This document shows positions 35,021-46,015 of a DNA stretch of 64,000 bases, piece after piece. Below the pieces are notes generated by a model. The model ran no database searches. It saw nothing but the letters and a program-made list of their open reading frames with translations, and had not been told where the DNA came from. This DNA is from Haliotis asinina (taxonomy: Eukaryota > Mollusca > Gastropoda > Lepetellida > Haliotidae). Location of the stretch: contig NC_090282.1 in the NCBI RefSeq assembly GCF_037392515.1, positions 35,428,054 to 35,492,053 of the forward strand, written 5' to 3'. How positions within the stretch are numbered: position 1 is the stretch's first letter; each line of letters opens with the position of its first letter. A program made the translations under genes and the position numbers.

Positions 35021-35465
35021 ACGTCATCAGGTGTCACTTGTCTGGACCAACGGTACACATCGTCAGGTGTCACTTGTCTGGACCCATGGTACACGTCGTC
35101 AGATATCACTTGTCTGGATTCATAATACACGTCGTCAGGTGTCACTTGTCTGGATCCATGGTACATGTCATCAGGTGTCACTTGTCTGGATCCATGGTAC
35201 AGGTCGTCAGGTGTCACTTGTCTGGACCCGTGGTACACGTCATCAGGTGTCACTTGTCTGGATCCATGGTACACGTCGTCAGGAGTCACTTGTCTGGATC
35301 CATGGTACACGTCTTCAGGTGTCACTTGTCTGGATCCATGGTACACGTCGTCAGGAGTCACTTGTCTGGATTCATAATACACGTCATCAGGTGTCACTTG
35401 TCTGGACCCATGGTACACGTCGTCAGGTGTCACTTGTCTGGATCCATGGTACACGTCGTCAGGTG
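35021..35465 (+). repeat. 36-bp minisatellite, 12 full units plus 13 bp
   Basis: The unit reads ACGTCGTCAGGTGTCACTTG then TCTGGATCCATGGTAC. Units start at 35021 and every 36 bp to 35453. Two units share a distinct TTCATAATAC ending (35093 and 35345), which suggests unit shuffling or conversion. Because 36 is divisible by 3, several frames stay open on both strands, with a 12-residue period (plus VSLVWIHGTRRQ; minus VTPDDVYHGSRQ). Length-preserving units and mixed silent and replacement changes do not settle whether any frame is translated. Confidence 0.97.
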
Positions 35466-36237
35466 CGAGGTCCATGCCATTTGGTGTCACATGTTTGGCA
35501 TTATCGTCCTCGCGATCAGCTGTTACCTAACCTTACAATGCCATATTGTCGGAGTTCCCATCACCTGACGCACACCGCATTACTTCCCTTGCGCTGGGGT
35601 CTTCATGTTTTATGTCCAGTATGCTCCTCCACATCATCTGATGCCAACGCATGCATCCACAGGAGCCACAAAGCTCTGGAATCAGTGTCACAGAATCACA
35701 TATCACAAACCCGGAAAAATACCCCTCACACCATCTGGTATCAGACCATAGCTACATACCAGAATCTCTCCTACAGTTCTGGGAAATACTCTTCATTATT
35801 TACACGTTCATTATAACTTATAACACTTGCTAATTATCAATGTAAAACACGGCTTGGTTCTGGATCATGGGAGCTCATATGCGCCTGTTAACCCCGCTGT
35901 AATAGGATCATCATATCAACTCGACGCCTATGCATACCCATGTTACGCTAATACGGTATAATTAACACTAACATTTTTCTTAACAAGATTAGTTTTTAAC
36001 GGCTTTCAGCTAATTTGTATGGTTTATACGTCACATCTGGCTACCTTTCATGTTGTCGTCGCATATAACCCATGGCGCACGTGTCACCATAGTGACCCTT
36101 CGTGCACGAATCGGGTACAGGTTAATGCACCTACTTCATTACATCTTTACGGTATAGTTTTAGGTCCTCCAGGTTTAGTGCTGTTGCAAGTACGTATCTG
36201 ACCTACGTTTATTAAAGTGATCACTATCATATGTCAC
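35466..36237. other. Intergenic DNA, nothing recognised
   Basis: The flank of the minisatellite keeps an open plus frame to 35816, but composition gives no domain signal. Confidence 0.35.
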
Positions 36238-36286
36238 TCGTGAGGATCCAGGGTAGAACTGGTCTTCATCAATCCATGGTTGTCAC
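36238..36286 (+). mobile_element. Family B SINE-like head fragment
   Basis: CGTGAGGATCCAGGGTAGAA then CTGGTCTTCATCAATCCATG and GTTGTC matches the family B 5' end only. Confidence 0.55.
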
Positions 36287-37083
36287 TGATTGGCTGATGC
36301 GTGCCATATTTACGACCACTATCATATACCTCGAGTACAAAGTTAAGAAATATAGTTCATGTGCTGGACTACGAATCACGTGATTGTTCTCGTGTGCAAT
36401 ACCGTGGACTGATGCATAGATGCAAGGAGCCATTTTATGGTCTGTGCTTACTAGTGTACCTCTATACCATTCTCCCTAATGTCAAACCTGTCACCAGCCC
36501 TTATCTGAAACTCAGAAACGCTCATACAGTTTGGTCAAAGAACTGCTCCATCCAGTGATCATCCGGATCACACACGTGCAAACATGCGACGTAAATACCA
36601 ACATTCTTTGCGACAGAGAATGAGTAGATCGAGGTGGTTACTGCATGTCGTCACAAGCCTTGGCATGCATAGTACTAATGTTCTGTTGAACAACGGGTAG
36701 AGGTTTATGAATATGCAAATGATTTACTATTAATATAAACCACGTTTTGGTGAGCTACTAACATCGTTATCAAGCTATGGCGAAACGTCGCTCTAATTAA
36801 GAATAAAGTAAGCTGTATATCACACAAAATTTGAAATGTCACTGGAACAAGTTTCTAATGTTCTGTTACAAATTAGCATGATAATGTTCTGTTAGAGAAC
36901 AGCATGTAACGTTCATTGCATCCTTGTAGGTGACCCAGTCCAAATAATTCGCTAATAAAGGTATTATACATGGGAACATTTAAAGAACTTATTACAGTCG
37001 TAGTTCCATACAGAGTATGCTATATATAACATGATTATGGTCTTTTCGGTTCAAAGCAGTGTCCGTGAAATGAGTTCAGCTGA

Positions 37084-37222
37084 GGTGAGTGAGTGAGTTT
37101 TGTTTTACGCCGCATGCAGTAATCCAATGATAAGAAAGCATAAGCATTGATCTGCACAATTACAGCCAAGTCAGCGAGTCTGACCACCCGATCCCGTTAG
37201 TCACCTCTTACGACAAGCACAG
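37084..37222 (-). mobile_element. Family B element, internally deleted
   Basis: The minus strand has CTTGTCGTAAGAGGTGACTA, ACGGGATCGGGTGGTCAGAC, GATCAATGCTTATG and a GCGGCGTAAAACAAAACTCA, CTCACTCAC tail. Much of the centre, including the GGTCCAGACT/TTTACAGACC region, is deleted. Confidence 0.8.
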
Positions 37223-37223
37223 T

Positions 37224-37388
37224 AGGACCTAAGAGGTGATTTGAGGTGATTTGAGGTGAGGTGATTTGAGGTGAGGTGATTTGAGGTGAGGTGATTTGAG
37301 GTGAGGTGATTTGAGGTGAGGTGAGGTGATTTGAGGTGAGGTGAGGTGAGGTGAGGTGAGGTGAGGTGAGGTGAGGTGAGGTGAGGTG
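37224..37388 (+). repeat. GAGGT/GATTT-GAGGT satellite
   Basis: A (GAGGT)n-type pentamer array with periodic GATTTGAGGT interruptions in the left half and pure repeats at the right. It lies only in duplication copy 1; copy 2 has just the unexpanded seed GATGAGGTGAGATG at 38450. Confidence 0.95.
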
Positions 37389-37727
37389 TGTTTCAACGAT
37401 GCGTTTATGATTATTGCATAGATAGTTAAGTGTATGCATGTGCCTGTATCAGTGTGTCTGTCTACCGCCTAACTATATTGCACAGTGAAAACACATGTGT
37501 CTCACTGCGTCGTTGCAGTAGTCATGTATATGTGTGGGTTATTATCCTAACACACTAGCTCCGGTTGGTGTGAGTGTAATATATTTCGGTTCTGACAGAA
37601 GGAGCTTAGACCTGCTGCATAGTCTTTAAATTACCTGAAGGATAGTGGATGATTTTACTGACGCTTTCCCAAACCTGCCATTTAACATCGACAGCATCGC
37701 TTTCCGCTCCTTTCTTCTGTTGAGTAG

Positions 37728-37923
37728 AAATCATGACGACTCCCTGGGCGATATTGAAGACAATTAAGAATCAATGGCTCTATTTGCTTAATGGCATTCT
37801 AGAAGTTAGTTACAACAAAAACGAAGAATACGACTTTATGGATGACAGCTTGTTTACTGCATTGAGCGACGTTGTAGATGCAGATTACACCGTTTTGAAG
37901 CTAAAAGTGACTACAACCATATG
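37728..37923 (+). other. Possible 196-nt coding exon (speculative)
   Basis: The ATG at 37733 opens a 64-codon frame with fairly protein-like composition (NQWLYLLNGILEVSYN, DFMDDSLFTALSDVVDADYT). A pyrimidine-rich tract ending TTGAGTAG precedes it, and ATG|GTGAGAAG at 37923/37924 is a good donor. The duplicate at 38236-39200 has a stop after 23 codons (GGC-ATT-CTA-TAA), a lost donor (ACGAGAAG) and no acceptor AG. No domain recognised. It may be an exon of a larger gene or a chance ORF. Confidence 0.2.
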
Positions 37924-38235
37924 GTGAGAAGTATTCATACCTTAGTAGTGTATAGGTTAATCCCAAGGGAAGGCAAAACCCTCGCAGAATGAATTTAAAT
38001 AACTATCGTAGAGAATGTGATTAAACGCCTTGCACCACGGGGGCATGCGTATTTAATCCGCGGGTAATGTATTAGGTATGATGAAGATGATCAAAATAAA
38101 TACAGTTTTACTGGTAACAAATAGAAATGATTGCCCTGAGTCAGCTAGTAAGTTATGTTAATAAAACGCTTCCAAGAAAACTTGACATAACTTTCCCTGG
38201 TAGTTTAAGTTTCAACAAACAGCAATGGCATGTTA

Positions 38236-39200
38236 GGTTAGCATGTAACGTCCACTCTGATAAGACCAAAAGTGCAATCTTCTAGGCAACTCAGTCCAAA
38301 TAATTCGCAGATAAAGGTATTATACATTGAATATTTAAACAACGTCTTACACTTGTAATTCTACTGTGTATGCTTTCTGTGGCATAACATGCATATGTGG
38401 TGTTTTCGGTTCTAGGCAGTATTCGGTGAGTTCAGTTGAGGCGAGTTGAGATGAGGTGAGATGAAATGTGTGTTTGCACGAATCTACTGGGTTATCACTA
38501 TCTTCCTAACACACGAACACTTGTTGTTGTGAGTGTAATAAAGTTCTGTCAGAAAGAGCTGAGACCTGTTGTATAGTCTTTAAATTAACTGATGGATAGT
38601 GGGGGATTTTACTGAAGCTTCTGCCAGCCCCACAGTTGGTATCGACAGCATGGCTTTCAGCTCCTTTCTGTTGTGTATCATGACGTCTTCTCGGGTGATC
38701 TTGAAGACAAACAGGTATCAACGGCTCTGCTTATTTGAAGGCATTCTATAAGTTATTTATTACAAAATGAAGCCTACAACTTCATGGATGACAACTTGTT
38801 TCCTGCCCAGAGCGACTTTTCGATGTAGATTCTTACACCATCATCAAGCAAAACGTGACTACAACCAAATGACGAGAAGTATGCATACTTTAATAGTGCA
38901 TAGGTTAATTTCCCTCACAAGGTAGGTATTCAAATACCTATCATAGTGAGGGTGATTACACGGCTTACACCACGGGGCATACTTATTTAATTCGCATGTA
39001 ATTATTAGGCACTATGAAGATGATCAAAATAAGTGCAATTTGACTGTTTTCAAACAGAAATAATTGCCCAATCCAAAAGTGTCAGTTAATCAGTTATGTT
39101 AGTAAAGCACCTCCTAAACCAATGGTCATAATATGAGGTCCCCTAGCAGTTTAAGTATCATCAAACAGCAGTTTGACATGGCATGTTCTGACAATGACTC
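38236..39200 (+). repeat. Tandem segmental duplication, copy 2
   Basis: Partner of 36880-38235, shorter because it lacks the SINE and satellite insertion. It contains a broken counterpart of the 37733 ORF. Confidence 0.85.
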
Positions 39201-39325
39201 AATGACTGGTCCTGGCACTTAAGCCAGGATAAATTACAAGTTTAACTTGTTTCAACAGTATGTTGTTTGTTGTTTTACAACACAGTCAGAAATACTGCAC
39301 ATATATCACGACTGTCTGTCAGTGT

Positions 39326-39735
39326 CCCGTGACGATCAGGGTTATAACTGATCTTCAGTAGTCAGTGAGTGAGTTTAGTTTTACGCCGCACTCAGCAATA
39401 TTACAGCTATATAGTGGCGGTCTGTAAATAATCGAGTCTGGACCAGACAATCCAGTCAACAACAGCATGAGCATCGGTCTGCACAATTAGGAACCGATGA
39501 CATGTGTCAACCAAGTCAGCGAGCCTGACCACCCGATCCCGCACAGTCGCATTTTATGATCTTCAGTAACCCATGCTTGTCGTAAGAGGCGACTGACGGA
39601 ATCGGGTGGTCAGGTTCACTTGATGACTCTTGTAGACCAATGCTCATGCTGGTGACTAGTGGATTACCTCATCCAGACTCGATTACTTACAGACCGCCAC
39701 CATATACCTGGAGTACAGTGCGGCGTTAAACAATG
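39326..39735 (+). mobile_element. Family B element hosting an inverted family B insertion
   Basis: The outer plus-strand copy starts CCCGTGACGATCAGGG, is interrupted after CTGATCTTCAGTA (39360), and resumes at CTTCAGTAACCCATGCTTGT to GACCGCCACCATATACCTGG and GTGCGGCGTTAAACA. The host bases TGATCTTCAGTA are duplicated at 39349-39360 and 39557-39568. Confidence 0.9.
39361..39556 (-). mobile_element. Family B element nested in family B, opposite strand
   Basis: The tail is at the left (GTGAGTGAGTTTAGTTTTAC) and it extends to ACCCGATCCCGCACAGTCGC. It is 5' truncated, lacking the CTTCAGCAACCCATG head. A perfect 12-bp target duplication flanks it. Inner and outer copies are inverted relative to each other, so about 150 bp could pair as a hairpin. 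Confidence 0.9.
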
Positions 39736-40312
39736 ACCAAATGTCTGTCAGCGGATGACGGTATGGTTAGCTTCGGCATCAAATCTCATTTGATCCTTAG
39801 AGAACACCATAACACTGATGTTAGGATGAATTGTGCGTGAAATAGTTTCAAAATGTTGCTAGACAGTCGGGCTAGGTATGTCTGAAAGCTACTACCGCAC
39901 AAAATAATTCACTTGCCCGAAATTTAAATCTAGAAACTTAGCAAAAGATTACAAAATTTATCAGGCCATAATTTTGCATGATTTCAAAGTGTATTATGAC
40001 TGAACAGGTCGGAGACAGTGATATATTTTAAAAATGACCCCATGAAAATTCACTAACCAGTCGGGACAGGGACTTTGGAGATTTACTGACCCGATTGGAT
40101 TTTTACTAGCCACGGACTTGCGAACCAGTGGCAATTTGCACAGTGACTGGGATGCGGATGGGAGTCTGGTCAGGTGATTGTAAGTATAATGGGTTTTAAT
40201 GCAGCGTTGAAGATAACTGTGTGACTACTTGTGATGATGATATGATTTTACATGCGCTTTCCAAAGTTAAATGTTCATTTTCTTGCGTCAGTTTGTACTT
40301 TCAGTTTTCGAA
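39736..40312. other. Intergenic DNA, nothing recognised
   Basis: No feature is supported here. Confidence 0.35.
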
Positions 40313-40466
40313 CGACGTTTTATGTCTCTTTTAGCAATATTCAAGTAGTATCAAGGCAGGGGACACCAGAAACTGGGTTCACACATTGTACCCATGTGGG
40401 GAATCGAACCCAGGTCCTCGGCGTGACAAGCCAATACTTTAAACACAAGACTACATAACAGCCCCT
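40313..40466 (-). mobile_element. Family A tRNA-derived SINE
   Basis: The minus strand has GGGTTCGATTCCCCACATGG, GTACAATGTGTGAACCCAGT, TTCTGGTGTCC, GAATATTGCTAAAAGAGACA and a degraded 3' end. The tRNA-like head is eroded. Confidence 0.85.
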
Positions 40467-40544
40467 AACTCACTCTGATGTAACCTAACGTAATGATTCG
40501 CTCGCTACACTCTTCCTACAGATGTTTATTTCATATTAAAATAT

Positions 40545-40682
40545 ACGTTCATATATGTGCTGAACAGCAAAAGAAGGGAAACTCAAGTTTTTAAATAGAA
40601 GACATAAACATGAATACTTACTTTTATGAGATTTTATTTTTTCGAAACTTGCGTTTATTTTGCTGTATAGTATAGATAAAAC
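40545..40682 (+). repeat. Dispersed repeat D, copy 2
   Basis: Partner of 3125-3260, sharing TCAAGTTTTTAAATAGAAGA and GAGATTTTATT...TTTCGAA. Confidence 0.5.
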
Positions 40683-41699
40683 AATTTATGATATCATAAA
40701 ATTATGATTTCATTTTTCCTTACTGGGTGTAAATGATTGAAGGTGTTGTCTGCTATTGATCAGAACTCTCATCGGTAGAAAATTTAGATGATATGGCCAG
40801 ATTCAAACTCGTACCGCGAACAAATCACTATCCTTTCTTATCATTGTCATAAACACCACCAAACCCCGGGCCCCTGTGTCAAAGCACATGGCGCACAATG
40901 GCATTACACACCTCACTAGATATTTACTGATATGACAATCCACAGCATTGTGACTTTATAATTTAATATGTGGGACAAAGCCGAGAGGAGATCGATTTAA
41001 CAAGGTTTCTCATGGACCCACTGAGCGTACAGAGGAACAGATATGGCCGTGTATTCATCAGGGGACAAACAGACGTATAGTAGTTTTTCTACAATACCTG
41101 CGGTTTAGGGTCTGTTATACAGCAAGTGTTACAATACAAGCAAGCGAAGCGCGGAGCGTTAAGTCTGTGGTATATGTGTAACATAGACCTATTAGGATAA
41201 AGAAAAAAGTGAAATGTTTCTCGGGCATCACTTTTATTTGGGCGCGTTTTATGGCCATTTTAAAAACAATCATCCATTTATCCACAATAGATTATATGTC
41301 TGTAGGAACGAGTGTGACTGAATCTACAACTCATTAATACTTGCTAAACTTTCCAAGCTGCGTTTCCGAGAGAAAAAAAATGTGTACCTCTCTCGTCACT
41401 TTGTTTTCTATCAAAAATTTGAAAAAAAAGTCCTACCGCCCTCGTCTTTTCAAAAAGATGTGCACGAGAAACATTTATTTTTTTATGCAACCTTAGTTAT
41501 CTATGGACTGGGAGCTTGGCAAATCATGCGTGAAGGGTCAGATTGCAGACATTGCAGACAATATTTAGTCAGGGATTTGAAGTCAGTTTGTCCTTATCCT
41601 TATTCAAACACTGTGTGCCTTAACCAAATCGGATATGTTTCAAGTATAAGTAATCCGTGTGTGTACAGCAGCGAAATACAAAGCCTGTACATATACATT
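40683..41699. other. Intergenic DNA, nothing recognised
   Basis: An ORF beginning at 41382 runs into the family B element, so its C-terminus is repeat-derived; I do not call it a gene. Confidence 0.4.
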
Positions 41700-41924
41700 C
41701 CATGTGAATTCAAGTATTTGCTCAAACATGTTGACCGTAACAGGCGACTAACGGGATCGGGTAGTTACGCTTGCTAGCGTGTATGACAGTTGACACATGT
41801 CATCGTAACCCAGTTTAGTAGTTTGATGCTCATGTGGTTGATCACGGGATTGTCTGGTTCAAACCTGATTATTTACAGACCCTCTCCGTATAGCTGGAAT
41901 ATCGTGCGGCGTAAAAATACAACT
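41700..41924 (+). mobile_element. Family B SINE-like element
   Basis: AGGCGACTAACGGGATCGGG, TTGACACATGTCATCG, GATGCTCATGTGGTTGATCA, TTTACAGACCCTCTCCGTAT and GGAATATCGTGCGGCGTAAA appear in family order. Confidence 0.85.
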
Positions 41925-42317
41925 GTTTGCCATTGGATGACAACGTGGACAGCTTTGGGCATCATATTCCATGCCGCCATGATTATGATCCATGGCCTGA
42001 GTACTGAGTAAAACAAGAAATCAACCAATCAAGCACGTTGACGATTGCATGGTTTCCCTTCTCGCGAACACCCGCTGTCACCATTGACCTTCAGTAATCC
42101 ATTCATACGACTATTCAACGTTGGCGTCCTTTGGAGTGTCTTTGCTCACAATTCGGACCGTTCCATGGTAGTGACTTATATATTCGTGAAGGTATCGATC
42201 ATACGACTACAAAACTGTTGCAGGGATCGCAAACCATGAATAATTTGTGACCGTGGTGAAAGAGTGCTCATTCAATATTCAAACCATATCATGGAGAGGT
42301 TACCTTGAGAATACTAA

Positions 42318-42392
42318 CACACTGTACCAATTTTCATAGTAGAAATCGGAATTCCATCGTGACGGCCGAACGCTTTACCACCAGGCTACATA
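42318..42392 (-). mobile_element. Family A SINE head fragment
   Basis: The minus strand reads GTAGCCTGGTGGTAAAGCGT then TCGGCCGTCACGATGGAATT, matching the tRNA-like head. Box B is degraded. Confidence 0.55.
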
Positions 42393-43374
42393 TCTACACG
42401 ACGAGACAGTCAAAGGCATTGGTCACTGAATATTATTTATGGTGCTTTCGATATTCCATTCATATGTGTGTAAAAGGGATGCTTGTATCAGCCACATATT
42501 TGACTATTTTTCAGAATGTTTTAGGATGTTCTGTGGATGTGTATTGTCCTGTGCACCGAGCTCGGGTCACATGTCAGTTGAAGTATAACAATGGGCAAAG
42601 AGTGTCCTTGGACGGTTGACTGTGAGACAACTTGGTACTGAGAGTTTCTAGGACTTTAGTCCTTCCCACACCTTTACGCATGCGACACATGGTGTCTCAC
42701 CTCAGGCAACTGACTTTATTCAAAACTTCCTATGTTCACCCAGCAGAAAACGGGTACCCGTTGAAAAGTCCTGAGACTACTAACCTTCCAACACTTAACA
42801 GGCATCTTGTGTTTTCTGGGATAATAATGATTGTTTGCTTAGTGTACCAAGGAAAAGGCGTGTTATAAATATTCTCATTATTATTTGGTCGCGTTCTGTA
42901 CCTGAATGCAGTATGACTTTCCTATTATTGACATATTGATTACGAATACAATACACCAGTGAGAGACTATTTGCTCACATTCCAATAGTGTTTAAACGAG
43001 AAACGATTATGTAAATGGTATGTTAAGTACTTCCTTGTGTCAGAATATAATGATGAAATTTGAAAGAGGAAGACTACCCCTTTCCCCTGCCAACATCCCT
43101 ACAGAACAATTCAGTGTCGCCCAATTATATAAACCTTGAAAATACTTGGTACGTTTTGGCATTTGGCATATGCCATGGGTAAATACAGCAAAGGACGTGT
43201 ATCTCACACACCATTATATAACACTAGGAAATATGACGTTAAAAATTTAAGCATACAGAGACGAGACATGCTGATATAGCTAAGGATTAAAACAGGAAAA
43301 AAATCACAATGAGATCGTGTTTAAAGGTGCTAAACTGTCTTTTAACCAGGGGCTAGCGCTCTCGTTTACATATC
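42393..43374. other. Intergenic DNA, nothing recognised
   Basis: No feature is supported here. Confidence 0.35.
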
Positions 43375-43545
43375 TCCTAGTTTGTTTGACAGTGCCCGAA
43401 CCTACTTCCCTGCTGACTAGCCCTCCCTGCAAACCTAACACAATAAATGAGGCAAGTCTAGAATTCATCAGGTAAATCTCCCATATTATCGGGGCTCCTT
43501 TTTTATTTATATGGGATTATTTGTTACTTTCCAAACTACAGATAT
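43375..43545 (-). repeat. Family C dispersed repeat, inverted copy
   Basis: The reverse complement contains AAAGTAACAAATAATCCCAT, AAGGAGCCCC and GAATTCTAGACTTGCCTCAT in family order. Confidence 0.55.
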
Positions 43546-44340
43546 ATTAAGAGAACATTCCTCCTTGTTTGTATATCAACATGTACGTTATGTAGTTTCA
43601 TGTTTGTGATACAGCGCCTTTAAACCGGAAACAAGCAACTGTTCTGGGATTATAAAACAGGGGGTTACGCATACATCACTCGGTCTGTGTGTCCTGAATG
43701 ACAGAACAGTTAACCCTTTATGCTTTATGAAGAGACAGCGTTGATACGTGCTATGTAAATGCAATGATATTCCGTATGATTGCCTGTCATTTGAAATATT
43801 TCAAGCATAAGTCATAAAGGGTGCATATGTTTGTGTTTATGTCAAAGGAGGTGTTTGGTTCACTGTTAGACTGATAAACATAATGTGTTAAGGACAGGGA
43901 TATGGTAGGCTATGACAGACAACGCACTCAAGCGAAACAAGACAAAATACTAAACTGCACTGGTACAACGGGTCGTGTCAGTGTGGAGCATGGGAATAAA
44001 CGCCATGGTGTCGACGGTTTAAGGTAAGAACGCGTTTTCTCGTAAAATGGTGAAGGCCTACACATATAGGTGAATATAATTAATACTGATTGATCATTAT
44101 TCACTCAGTTGATTAGTCAATCCAGAACACTTCATCACTAAACACCAATCAGTTGCAAGGCCAGATCGGTGAACATCGGGAACAATTGTCTGTATCATTG
44201 AAACCTTAACTTAGGTCTGCGTTATGTGGAGACACCACACATGTTCAAACACATTTGATTCTTTCATTTGAGACATAGTAGTTCTTGCCCATTCCTAGGC
44301 CTTTTCTTTCCTGACGTAGGAACATGTTTGCATTCGTGAA
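43546..44340. other. Intergenic DNA, nothing recognised
   Basis: No feature is supported here. Confidence 0.35.
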
Positions 44341-44566
44341 GTACCGTAACAAAACAACTACTTCCCCCTAAAACAAAAGACAACCCCAAAACCCCAAACA
44401 AACAAACAAACACACAAACAAACAGCAGCAGCAGCAACAATAACAACAAAAACACAACCAAACAAACACCCCTCAAAAAGAAACTCCACAACCCCTACAA
44501 AAAGCCCAAACACCCCCCCTCCCCCCAAACCCCCCCAATCCAAACCAAAACAAAACCAAAAAACCC

Positions 44567-44602
<36 letters not shown>

Positions 44603-44660
44603 AACCCAACAAAAAACAAAAACAAACGAGAGGCAACAAAACAATACAAAAACAAAAATC
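44341..44660 (+). repeat. A/C-only low-complexity tract with (CAA)n
   Basis: About 300 bp in which the plus strand is almost entirely A and C, including (AAAC)n, (AAC)n around 44567-44602, and C runs at 44504-44537. The minus strand of the C-run part has GGGGGGG-TTT-GGGGGG-A-GGGGGGG-TGTTT-GGG, which fits a G-quadruplex pattern. Minus-strand ORFs rich in Val, Phe, Leu and Cys are composition artefacts. Confidence 0.93.
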
Positions 44661-44859
44661 AATATACGTTTACTTACCTTAAACGGCCAATTAATAACAG
44701 GTGTGCTTCCAGAAAATATACTGTTCGTAATCATGTAAGTCAGGAAGCTTATGTTTTGTCATCCTTAATGATCCAGTACAATATTCAATTTATTCATTGT
44801 TTGAATGTATGATGGTCTATTGTGGCAAAGTAGTTAATGGTTCTGTCATACGTTAAAAT

Positions 44860-45036
44860 GTTGATACGTGTGAGGACAAAACTGAGGATGATTACGTCTT
44901 ATTACATTGCCGCTTTAACAATCACATCAGGACGTCGCTTTTAGACAGCTGTCATGATGCCATACTCAGTTTTAGAGATCTGTCTGATGTTGAAATCTCA
45001 TGTCACTTTTACCCAACCCTTTATGTTCATCGTTAG
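44860..45036 (+). pseudogene. Non-LTR retrotransposon C-terminal zinc-finger-like remnant
   Basis: An open frame ends at a TAG at 45034-45036 and reads DTCEDKTEDDYVLLHCRFNN then HIRTSLLDSCHDAI. The pattern C..., E-D/E-x-Y-x-x-L-L-x-C, then a basic I/LR...LL stretch resembles the C-terminal region downstream of RT in many LINEs (the 'EDEYHFLLxCPxY' motif). It is short, isolated and lacks the RT domain. Confidence 0.5.
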
Positions 45037-46015
45037 TGGTGCGCAAAACCTGTAAGGAAATTATGTATGCTCGAAGTATATATTTATACAAATGATTATA
45101 AAGTGTACCATCTTTATATGTTATTTTATCTCCTAAGATATGCTTTGTTGTTTTACCTCATAGTCTTTCACAACTCGAGTTGGAGGTTGTATATTTTATC
45201 AATATTTATGTTGTGAGTGCAGTATATACATAGCAGGTAAAACTTAAATGAAACATTCTGTCTGTCTGTCTGTTTGTGTACCTGTTACACATGATGCAGC
45301 TTCGTGTATCATATATGTAGAGAGCGTTCTCTACAAAACTGTCTATACATATGTAACTTGCATGCGACATTCACATGTGTGTAAATGTTCGGGTTATATG
45401 TGTTTTGTACATTTTATGCAGTACGTCTATATCTCATGAAGTATACGTGTGTACAGGTATCATAACTAAGATAAAGACCAGACAAGAATTCGTCATGTCT
45501 AATAACCAATAGATTATGGTTATTATGACTATGCAAGCAGCGAGTAATTAATGTTGACAGATTACTGCCCACGAGTGAGGCTGTGCAAAATAAATCAATC
45601 ATTCTGTATTTTTAATGTATATATTTTATTCGTGATATAATACATACTCTTAGCGACATTGAATGATTCAATACTGCTTATTACAACGGATGAATCGCCA
45701 TAAACATATTTGTTTTAACGAGGATATGATTTGATAGACGGTGTTCAGGAATAGCTTCATATTGGGAGCAAGGAGGAGTACGTCACGCATTACTCCATTG
45801 GGCGTAAAGGCAAATAGTGACGACACCAGGTGTTCAGTGACAGGTGCAATGGCATAATTAATAAGGATGACATTTCCAGTGACAGTTCCGACTACACTCA
45901 TCTGCAGTTGCGTGAATTTTTCTATGATCCCTCCACATGTTGTATTTTGTGACGCCCCAACCCCCACACCTACCCCCAACCCCCGACGTGTGTTGTGTTA
46001 GTTGTTTAACGTTGA
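45037..46015. other. Intergenic DNA, nothing recognised
   Basis: A minus-strand ORF at 45668-45979 has an unusual even composition but no recognised domain. Confidence 0.35.

Larger units (their letters stand above)
36880..38235 (+). repeat. Tandem segmental duplication, copy 1
   Basis: It aligns in order with 38236-39200. Shared blocks include CAGTCCAAATAATTCGC, AAAGGTATTATACAT, AGTCTTTAAATTA, CGACAGCAT, GTGACTACAACCA, GAGAAGTAT and a final TTTAAGT...AACAGCA. It carries a family B insertion and an expanded satellite (37084-37388) that copy 2 lacks. Confidence 0.85.

Noticed and set aside
35021..35465. CRISPR-like array of 36-bp repeats
   Set aside because: The repeats are directly contiguous with no unique spacers, and the genome context is animal. 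It is a minisatellite.
37197..37439. 80-codon minus ORF with HLTSP repeats
   Set aside because: It is a translation of the GAGGT satellite.
41382..41777. 131-codon ORF
   Set aside because: Its 3' part is family B SINE sequence and the rest has no recognised domain.
44264..44734. Minus-strand hydrophobic ORFs resembling membrane proteins
   Set aside because: They arise from the A/C-only low-complexity tract; runs of Cys, Val and Leu come from (CAA)n and C runs.
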